Of a DNA stretch of 6,827 nucleotides, positions 1 through 5,128 are shown piece by piece. Each line of letters starts with the position of its first letter. Position 1 is the stretch's first letter. This DNA comes from an uncultured Clostridia bacterium (GTDB lineage: Bacteria > Bacillota > Clostridia > RUG12999). The stretch is from contig CALLNG010000093.1 of the NCBI GenBank assembly GCA_938005345.1, positions 1 to 6,827 on the forward strand, in the 5' to 3' direction. The translations under genes were made by a program, and so were the position numbers. The notes under the pieces are model-generated. The model ran no database searches. It saw only the letters and a program-made list of their open reading frames with translations, and had not been told where the DNA came from.

Positions 1-1235
1 TCTAGCCAAACCGTTTGAATGCGCTGTTCTTCCATTCGTTTGACCGTTACTTTAACATTATGAAATGTAAAGGATTCGTTCTCTTCTGGGATATCTTGCA
101 AGGTATCTAAAATCCATCCACCTACTGAATTGCTGCCCCCAGAAATTTCTTTTTCTTTATATTGAACACCTACCTGGTCAAACACATCAAAAATATTGGC
201 TTTTGCATTAACTTCATAAACATTATCCTGTACTTTTACAACATCTTCTTCTACTTCTTCATCCTCATCCCAAATTTCTCCAACCAGTTCTTCCAAAATA
301 TCTTCCACCGTAATAACACCAGCCGTTCCACCATAGTCATCTACCACTACGGCCATTTGCTGCTTGTGCTTTTGCAGTTCCGTCAACGCCATAGAAATTT
401 TTAAACTTTGTGGAATAAACAAGGCATCCCGAATCAACTCACGTATAACTACAGGATCGCCCTTTACTATTTTAGAAAGAAAATCCCGTTCATTCAAAAT
501 ACCAATAACATTATCAATTTGCCCTTCATAGACTGGCATTCTGGAATATTTCCATTTGAAAAACAGGTTTTTGATTTCCTCGATGTCCATCTCAATATCC
601 ACAGCAACTACATCGACGCGCGGTGTAAAAATCTCATCCACTTCAATTTCATCAAATTCCAGCGCACTTTGTGCCAATTCACTTTCCTGTTCTTCTAATA
701 CGCCTTCTCCCTGGATCTCCTGCATAATAAATTTTAATTCCTCTTCTGTCACAGAAGGCTGATCCTTCCCCTGTTTTTTAGAAACCAATTTACGCAAGGA
801 AATAAAGAACCAAACCACAGGGTTGAGTATTTTCATTAAGACAGATAGTATGCTAGCTACTTTCAGGGCGAACCCTTCTGCATTTTCTTTTGCAATACTC
901 TTTGGTAAAATCTCGCCAAACGTTAACACTAAAAGCGTCATCACGATCGTGGATATCCACGCACCGTTTGGTCCAAAAAATCCGGTTGCAATAACAGTCC
1001 CAAGGGTTGCCGCTCCTATGTTGACAATATTATTTCCTATCAAAATTGTAGACAGGGCTTTGTCATAGTTTTTGGCAATTTTTAGCGCAATCCTCGCATT
1101 TTTGTTTCCATCGTTTGCAAGATTCTTCATCCGCATTTCATTCATGCTGGAAATCGCGGTCTCCGACGCAGAAAAAAAAGCGGAAAGCGCAATCAAAATA
1201 ACAACTGCACCATACATCCATAAATGAACATCCAA
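1..1235 (-). CDS. HlyC/CorC-family CNNM/CBS membrane protein, C-terminus cut by window edge
   Basis: Translating the minus strand from TTG at 1235 gives 411 residues open to the left edge; probably only a few tens of residues or fewer are missing. Domains in order: a CNNM (DUF21) membrane domain at about residues 7-150, with FFSASETA (20-27), GNNIVN (67-72) and FGEILPK (106-112); a CBS pair at about 200-322, including TPR (204-206) and DDYGGTAGV (299-307); and a CorC_HlyC domain from about 333. Family members act in Mg2+ or other divalent cation transport, often efflux, at the cytoplasmic membrane, with the CBS pair binding nucleotide. The actual substrate here is inferred. Start choice: no in-frame ATG lies upstream, and GAGGAG (1250-1245) sits 9 nt before the TTG, while the first in-frame ATG is at codon 7, too far from that site. 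Divergent from the paralogue at 1575. Family call very secure; ion and direction of transport uncertain. Confidence 0.93.
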   Translation of the reverse strand, partial: MDVHLWMYGAVVILIALSAFFSASETAISSMNEMRMKNLANDGNKNARIALKIAKNYDKALSTILIGNNIVNIGAATLGTVIATGFFGPNGAWISTIVMTLLVLTFGEILPKSIAKENAEGFALKVASILSVLMKILNPVVWFFISLRKLVSKKQGKDQPSVTEEELKFIMQEIQGEGVLEEQESELAQSALEFDEIEVDEIFTPRVDVVAVDIEMDIEEIKNLFFKWKYSRMPVYEGQIDNVIGILNERDFLSKIVKGDPVVIRELIRDALFIPQSLKISMALTELQKHKQQMAVVVDDYGGTAGVITVEDILEELVGEIWDEDEEVEEDVVKVQDNVYEVNAKANIFDVFDQVGVQYKEKEISGGSNSVGGWILDTLQDIPEENESFTFHNVKVTVKRMEEQRIQTVWL

Positions 1236-1269
1236 AAAGTACCACTCCTCATTTCTATTGAATACTTTT

Positions 1270-1297
1270 ATTGTACTACAATTTTATTATTTGTCAA
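1270..1297 (-). promoter_or_regulatory. SigA-type promoter of the leftward CNNM gene
   Basis: On the minus strand, TTGACA (1297-1292) and TACAAT (1275-1270) are separated by 16 bp. The -35 is a perfect consensus match and the -10 matches five of six bases. Transcription would start near 1262, leaving a leader of only about 27 nt before the TTG start, with no room for a riboswitch. Confidence 0.75.
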
Positions 1298-1344
1298 GTT
1301 TTTTTCCAATTATAGGCATTTTTTATATTCCCTTTGATTTACGC

Positions 1345-1374
1345 TTGACAAGCAACACTATTTCATATTATAAT
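1345..1374 (+). promoter_or_regulatory. SigA-type promoter of the rightward CNNM gene and its leader ORF
   Basis: TTGACA (1345-1350) and TATAAT (1369-1374), both perfect consensus matches, are separated by 18 bp. Transcription would start at about 1381, giving a 5' leader of about 190 nt before the CNNM start. The -35 boxes of this promoter and the leftward one are 47 bp apart, so the two genes share a compact divergent control region. I see no convincing operator palindrome in 1298-1344. Confidence 0.82.
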
Positions 1375-1428
1375 AGATAATAGAACTATCATTTTCAAAA
1401 TTGTAATAAAAGGGGTGATCTCAACATC

Positions 1429-1503
1429 ATGGACGATGGACCTACTTGTAGGCAGCAGGTTGTCTGTTTCATCTCCAGGCTCTATGACCGGTTGAATTTA
1501 TGA
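1429..1503 (+). CDS. Putative 24-aa leader peptide (uORF) upstream of the CNNM gene
   Basis: A short ORF begins at ATG 1429 and ends at TGA 1501-1503, entirely within the leader of the next gene. An extended Shine-Dalgarno, AAAAGGGGTGATC (1408-1420), precedes it and closely matches the 16S anti-SD complement AAGGAGGTGATC; 8 nt separate its end from the ATG. The peptide starts MDDGPTCRQQ and ends SRLYDRLNL. Its N-terminus is acidic with an early proline and its C-terminal half looks amphipathic. It contains no run of one amino acid as in classic amino-acid attenuators. Acidic/proline-rich starts destabilise translating ribosomes at low Mg2+ in the enterobacterial MgtL leader; a similar role here is inferred from the neighbouring Mg2+-family gene. 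It could instead be a chance ORF in a structured RNA, but the strong SD argues for translation. Confidence 0.55.
   Translation: MDDGPTCRQQVVCFISRLYDRLNL
1435..1473 (+). promoter_or_regulatory. Possible folded RNA element inside the leader ORF
   Basis: GATGGA (1435-1440) can pair with the segment 1468-1473 (6 bp, one G-U), enclosing a small hairpin, CCTA/TAGG (1441-1444 with 1449-1452, CTTG loop), and a weak CAG/CTG stem (1453-1455 with 1464-1466). This would make a small three-way junction over the first third of the uORF. Folded by eye only, and the stems are short. Confidence 0.25.
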
Positions 1504-1553
1504 TTTTTTAAGTGAAACAATGGTGTTTTCCTCTTAATAATCATATCATTCAA
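1492..1553 (+). promoter_or_regulatory. Long leader hairpin overlapping the uORF stop codon
   Basis: Three stacked helices can form: 1492-1497 with 1548-1553 (6 bp), 1499-1505 with 1539-1545 (7 bp) and 1508-1512 with 1533-1537 (5 bp), separated by small internal loops and capped by a weaker stem (1514-1518 with 1525-1529). The base ends 4 nt before the downstream Shine-Dalgarno (AAAGGAG, 1558-1564). The uORF stop TGA (1501-1503) is inside the 5' arm, so a ribosome finishing the uORF would physically open the hairpin. The stem is AT-rich. That it regulates is inference; that the complementarity exists can be read directly. Confidence 0.5.
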
Positions 1554-1574
1554 TTTGAAAGGAGTCTGATGATT

Positions 1575-2945
1575 ATGGAAGGTGCTAATAGTATTATCTT
1601 CCGATGTATTATTCTATTGCTGCTTGTTATCTGTAATGCCTTTTTCGCTTCATCGGAAATGGCAATCATAACAGTGAATGATCAAAAAATTGATAAACTT
1701 GCACGGGGTGGAAACAAACGCGCCAAACAATTGGTGAAACTGCTAGAAGAGCCGAGCCGTTTTCTTTCCACAGTCCAGGTCGGCGTTACTCTGTCTGGAT
1801 TTATGGCGAGTGCGGTGGCCGCAGACAGTTTTGCGGAAATTTTGGCAAAGTGGTTTGTTACAATGTACCCCACTCTTTCCCCTGGTATGGTACAAAGCGT
1901 GATGTTGATAGTTATTACACTGCTTTTATCATATATTACATTAATTTTCGGTGAATTAGTACCAAAACGTTTTGGTATGAAATATGACGTGCAGGTTGCG
2001 ATGTTTGCCGTCACTATTTTGACTTTTATTGCAACCGTTCTCAGTCCATTTGTTCGGTTGCTTACCGCTTCGACCAATGGAGTGCTTCGCCTGTGCGGCA
2101 TCAATCCAAATGAAGAAGAAAATGAAGTGACTGAAGAAGAAATCCGTTTGATGGTTGATGCAGGTGAAGAACGTGGCGTTATTCCAGAAAATGAAAAAAA
2201 TATGATTAATAATATTTTTAAGTTTGATGATATTGCCGTAGAGCGTATCATGACGCATCGGACTGAAATTGTGGCTGTAGATAAAGATGCTAGTTTTTCT
2301 GAAGTGGTTGAGCTCGCGTCAAACGAACGGTATTCCCGACTGCCGGTATATGATGAAAGTTTAGACAATATTATCGGAATTTTACATATCCGCTCATTAA
2401 TTCCGTTTTTGCAGGATACTTCACCGGAAAATTTCGACATGATGTCTCTCATCAAGGAACCATATTTTGTGCCGCAGTCCAAAATGGCGAATGATTTGTT
2501 CCGGGAGTTGCAGGAAAGTAAAGTGCATATTGCAGTAGTCGTTGATGAGTATGGCGGCACGGCTGGTATTGTCACTTTAGAAGATTTGATTGAATTCATT
2601 CTTGGTAACATCCAAGACGAATATGACGATGAAGAATTTGAAACACAAATGCTGGATGAGAATACTTATCTCATTGATGGTAGCGCGGATTTTGAGATGA
2701 TTTGCGAACTGCTGGATCTCCCTCTCAGTGAGCAAGATTTAGAGGAATATGATTATGACACCATTGGCGGTTTCGTCATGGGGATGCTGGATAAAATTCC
2801 TACAGAGGGCGACCATTTTGAATTTAAAAATACTTCATTTGAAGTGCTGGAACTTGACGATAAGCGAATCGTAAAGGTAAAGGCAGTGAAACTTCCGCAA
2901 TCAAACCCGGATGAGCCAGCACAAGAAGAGAAACCCGAATCATAA
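1575..2945 (+). CDS. HlyC/CorC-family CNNM/CBS membrane protein
   Basis: A 456-residue protein, typical length for the family. A CNNM (DUF21) membrane domain at about residues 7-170 contains FFASSEMA (23-30), QVGVTLSGF (68-76) and FGELVPKRFG (125-134). A CBS pair follows at about 220-350 (MTHRTE 226-231, DEYGGTAG 324-331), then a CorC_HlyC domain at about 357-440 and a short acidic/proline tail. It is an integral cytoplasmic-membrane protein, probably handling Mg2+ or related cations; some family members are efflux systems and older names such as hemolysin are misleading. Start choice: AAAGGAG (1558-1564) is 10 nt from ATG 1575 and only 4 nt from in-frame ATG 1569, so 1575 is preferred, but 1569 (two residues longer) is possible. 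Its TM2-region motif differs from that of the divergent neighbour (GNNIVN), so the two are separate subfamilies, not a recent duplication. Expression probably depends on the uORF leader. Confidence 0.94.
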   Translation: MEGANSIIFRCIILLLLVICNAFFASSEMAIITVNDQKIDKLARGGNKRAKQLVKLLEEPSRFLSTVQVGVTLSGFMASAVAADSFAEILAKWFVTMYPTLSPGMVQSVMLIVITLLLSYITLIFGELVPKRFGMKYDVQVAMFAVTILTFIATVLSPFVRLLTASTNGVLRLCGINPNEEENEVTEEEIRLMVDAGEERGVIPENEKNMINNIFKFDDIAVERIMTHRTEIVAVDKDASFSEVVELASNERYSRLPVYDESLDNIIGILHIRSLIPFLQDTSPENFDMMSLIKEPYFVPQSKMANDLFRELQESKVHIAVVVDEYGGTAGIVTLEDLIEFILGNIQDEYDDEEFETQMLDENTYLIDGSADFEMICELLDLPLSEQDLEEYDYDTIGGFVMGMLDKIPTEGDHFEFKNTSFEVLELDDKRIVKVKAVKLPQSNPDEPAQEEKPES

Positions 2946-2947
2946 TC

Positions 2948-2985
2948 AAGAGGTTTCCGGTTTTCTGCCGGGAACCTCTTTTCTT
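2948..2985 (+). terminator. Rho-independent terminator after the CNNM gene
   Basis: A 13-bp stem (2948-2960 paired with 2968-2980, one T-G wobble) with a 7-nt TTTTCTG loop runs into TTTTCTT. It begins 3 nt after the CNNM stop codon. This is a strong intrinsic terminator separating the CNNM gene from aroE. Confidence 0.93.
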
Positions 2986-3020
2986 AAAGACTAATCGACT
3001 AGAAAAGAAAGGAGATTCCC

Positions 3021-3857
3021 ATGGAACTTTTTGCTGTCTTGGGTTGCCCTGTTGCCCATACGTTATCACCCTGCATTCAAAACAAAGCCTTTTCTCTTAA
3101 AGGCATTGATGCTGATTATATCCCGCTGCACATGCCACCAGAACGGCTGTCACAGGATCTTGATTTTTTACGTTATCATTTTAATGGGTTTAATTGCACC
3201 ATTCCGCTAAAAGAAAAAATTATTCCGTATTTAAATTATATGGATCAGACCGCTTCATGGCTAGGGAGCGTGAATACCGTAGCATGCCGGGATGGTGCAT
3301 TATATGGGTATAGCACAGATGGATATGGGTTCTTATCCGCCCTGCAACAAGAAGGTATTCAATTAGCAGATAAACGCGTTTTGCTGCTTGGTTCCGGTGG
3401 TGTAGCACGTGTAATTGCACACGAATGTGCAAATGCAGGCGCTTCTGTGACCATTTCCGCACGCAATCAAAAAACAGGAAGCCAGCTGGCAGAAACTGTT
3501 ACGCGGCATACCGGACAAAAGGTTTGTTATACGGACCAGCAAATTCCGGACTGCTATGACTTACTCGTCAACTGTACTCCCGTTGGTATGACACCACATG
3601 TGGATGCATCTCCCGCTAGGCCGGAGCTACTCGAACAAATCCCTGTTGTTTTTGATACCATTTATTCTCCCTCTCAAACCAAATTGCTGTTTGACGCACA
3701 GCAATTTGGTGCGCATACAATAAACGGACTTTATATGCTGATTTATCAAGCGCTACGCGCCCAGGAAATTTGGCTGGACTTGACCTTTACTGACGATGAA
3801 GTCCGGGAAATTGCCGCTCATGTCCAAGCAGAACTGAATTGGAGGGAACAGATATGA
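3021..3857 (+). CDS. aroE: Shikimate dehydrogenase (NADP+)
   Basis: A cytosolic enzyme that reduces 3-dehydroshikimate to shikimate in the chorismate (aromatic amino acid) pathway. At 278 residues it has normal family length. Substrate-binding N-domain: HTLSP (13-17), catalytic Lys64 in CTIPLKE, Asn85 in SVNT and Asp100 in STDG. Rossmann domain: GSGGVAR (124-130), then VNCTPVGM (183-190), YSPSQT (215-220) and Gln243 near the C-terminus. The first shikimate-contacting serine (Ser14 in E. coli AroE) is threonine here, a conservative change; the second (Ser16) is kept. The segment after the second Rossmann strand reads SARN, with the arginine that helps hold the NADP phosphate present but the usual NRT pattern altered. 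SD AAAGGAG (3008-3014) lies 6 nt before ATG 3021. The stop overlaps the aroK start (ATGA). No clear promoter is visible between the upstream terminator and this gene. Confidence 0.95.
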   Translation: MELFAVLGCPVAHTLSPCIQNKAFSLKGIDADYIPLHMPPERLSQDLDFLRYHFNGFNCTIPLKEKIIPYLNYMDQTASWLGSVNTVACRDGALYGYSTDGYGFLSALQQEGIQLADKRVLLLGSGGVARVIAHECANAGASVTISARNQKTGSQLAETVTRHTGQKVCYTDQQIPDCYDLLVNCTPVGMTPHVDASPARPELLEQIPVVFDTIYSPSQTKLLFDAQQFGAHTINGLYMLIYQALRAQEIWLDLTFTDDEVREIAAHVQAELNWREQI

Positions 3858-4396
3858 ATGTTGTTTTAACAGGATTTATGGGCAGCGGAAAAACCACTTT
3901 TGGCAAGCAGCTGGCGCAACGCAGCGGGTTTCAATTTTTAGATATGGACGCGGAAATTGAAGCAAGCGCTGGCATGTCCATCGTAGATATTTTTGCCACA
4001 CAAGGAGAGTCTGCATTCCGACAGCTGGAACATTCCTTTTTGTTATCTTTAGAGGAAAAACAACAAGTAGTTCTTTCCACAGGCGGCGGTATTGTACTAA
4101 GGGAGGACAACATGAATCGGCTAAAACAATTTGGATTGATTGTGTTTCTTTCGCCTTCCCCGAACGAACTGCTCCGTAGATTAAAGGGTGACACAACTCG
4201 TCCAGTCATTGCAGGAAAATCACCCGAGGCCATTCTGGCCCTCTATCAAGAACGCCTCCCCTATTATCAAAAATATGCAGATATGACGTTAGATGGCAGT
4301 GACCAATCTATGCTGCAACTATTACATATAATAACAGCAAAAAGCACCCCGGATATTTCTTGCCAGGCAAGAAAGGAGACAGAAGCATGCAATTAG
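3854..4396 (+). CDS. aroK: Shikimate kinase
   Basis: Phosphorylates shikimate at the 3-hydroxyl with ATP, the step directly after AroE. The 180-residue product has usual family length plus a short C-terminal tail. Motifs: P-loop GFMGSGKTT (7-15), shikimate-binding DMD (30-32), Arg56 in GESAFRQLE, GGG (77-79), lid arginine Arg116 in TTRPVI and Arg134 in YQERLPYY. All expected catalytic and binding residues are present. ATG 3854 overlaps the aroE stop by 4 nt, and GGAGGG (3841-3846) lies 7 nt upstream within the aroE 3' end, so the genes are probably translationally coupled. An in-frame TTG at 3839 would have no suitable SD and would add residues before the typical N-terminus, so it was not chosen. 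The symbol aroK is used generically; some species call the same enzyme aroL. Confidence 0.95.
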   Translation: MNVVLTGFMGSGKTTFGKQLAQRSGFQFLDMDAEIEASAGMSIVDIFATQGESAFRQLEHSFLLSLEEKQQVVLSTGGGIVLREDNMNRLKQFGLIVFLSPSPNELLRRLKGDTTRPVIAGKSPEAILALYQERLPYYQKYADMTLDGSDQSMLQLLHIITAKSTPDISCQARKETEACN

Positions 4397-4968
4397 AACG
4401 TACAAATGTTCAACATTTAGATTTAATCTATCAGGACATGGAACGCCAGTTCCCACCTTCGGAGCGCAAACCAAAAGAACTTTTAAGGAAGCTCATTCAG
4501 CATCACTGCTATGACCTAGTTTTGGCTTATGAACAAGGACAGCCGGTGGGGTATATACTGCTTTGTCCAACGCCGGCCTATACAGTATGGCTGGATTATA
4601 TTGCTGTTTTTCCGCAATTTCATAGCCATGGTTATGGTTCCAAAATGTTACAGCAGCTTTGCAAGGTTTATCCTGCATATGCTGGTTGCCTATTGGAAGT
4701 AGAACAGGCGGATCCCGCAATTCCTAACACCCTTCGCCGTATTCGGTTTTATGAGTCGCTAGGCTGTAAACGATATCCATTTTATTATGCCTTACCAACA
4801 CCGGACGGCAGCTTACGCATGGATTTGTATTGGATGCCTTGGAAAACCTCTGAACTGACATTAGATAGTCTCCAGCTTTCCATTCAACATGCATTTCAAA
4901 CCATTCATCAAGATATCCCTCACAGGGAAAAGGTTTATCAAACCATTATTCAGCGCATGGCAAAATAG
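4387..4968 (+). CDS. GNAT-family N-acetyltransferase, substrate unknown
   Basis: A 193-residue protein with a GNAT fold signature. The strand-4/acetyl-CoA pyrophosphate-binding loop is DYIAVFPQFHSHGYG (70-84), giving the V-P...G-x-G pattern, and the C-terminal acetyl-CoA motif includes RIRFYESLGC (118-127). The Q/R-x-x-G-x-G signature reads F-H-S-H-G-Y-G, so the first position is atypical. The final 50 or so residues extend beyond the core and look helical. SD AAAGGAG (4372-4378) is 8 nt before ATG 4387, and the gene overlaps the aroK end by 10 nt, so it is the third gene of the aro operon. GNATs acetylate small molecules, peptides or protein termini; nothing here identifies the substrate, and a role in aromatic metabolism is not implied by the family. 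Family call firm, function open. Confidence 0.85.
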   Translation: MQLERTNVQHLDLIYQDMERQFPPSERKPKELLRKLIQHHCYDLVLAYEQGQPVGYILLCPTPAYTVWLDYIAVFPQFHSHGYGSKMLQQLCKVYPAYAGCLLEVEQADPAIPNTLRRIRFYESLGCKRYPFYYALPTPDGSLRMDLYWMPWKTSELTLDSLQLSIQHAFQTIHQDIPHREKVYQTIIQRMAK

Positions 4969-5055
4969 ATGCCATTTAATATGACTTTATTGTGTGCTGC
5001 CATATTTATCTATTGCTGATAATCCCCCGCTATGCAGGCAATTTTTATATGCAAG

Positions 5056-5091
5056 AAAAGACCGCTGGAACGGAAAATCCGGCGGTCTTTT
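5056..5091. terminator. Bidirectional intrinsic terminator between convergent genes
   Basis: A 14-bp stem (5056-5069 with 5078-5091, one T-G wobble) and an 8-nt loop. The stem base is AAAA/TTTT, so both strands end the hairpin with a U-run. It lies 87 bp after the GNAT stop and 37 bp after the end of the leftward regulator gene, and can serve both. The interval 4969-5055 shows nothing else I can support. Confidence 0.9.
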
Positions 5092-5128
5092 GTATGTTTT
5101 GGGATAACCAGCTAGAGTTTTCTTGGAA

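Noticed and set aside
1504..1509. T6 run as an attenuator terminator at the end of the uORF
   Set aside because: No GC-rich hairpin sits directly upstream; the best candidates (1469-1487 or 1458-1489) have only 4-6 weak pairs.
1411..1510. A known metal riboswitch (M-box or yybP-ykoY) in the CNNM leader
   Set aside because: The conserved cores I know for these classes are not visible, and the strong SD plus ORF explains much of the region. A covariance-model search would settle this; a significant hit would overturn the rejection.
1512..1574. GTG at 1512 as the start of the rightward CNNM gene
   Set aside because: It has no suitable SD, lies within the leader hairpin, and would add 21 residues with no family similarity, whereas AAAGGAG at 1558-1564 serves ATG 1575.
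1682..2611. Long open frame of 309 codons on the minus strand opposite the CNNM gene
   Set aside because: It lies wholly antisense to a well-supported gene and its translation is serine/threonine/isoleucine-rich with no domain, typical of a shadow frame.
2854..2883. TTGACG near the CNNM 3' end as a promoter for aroE
   Set aside because: No good -10 follows at the right distance, it lies within coding sequence, and the strong terminator would stop the transcript before aroE.
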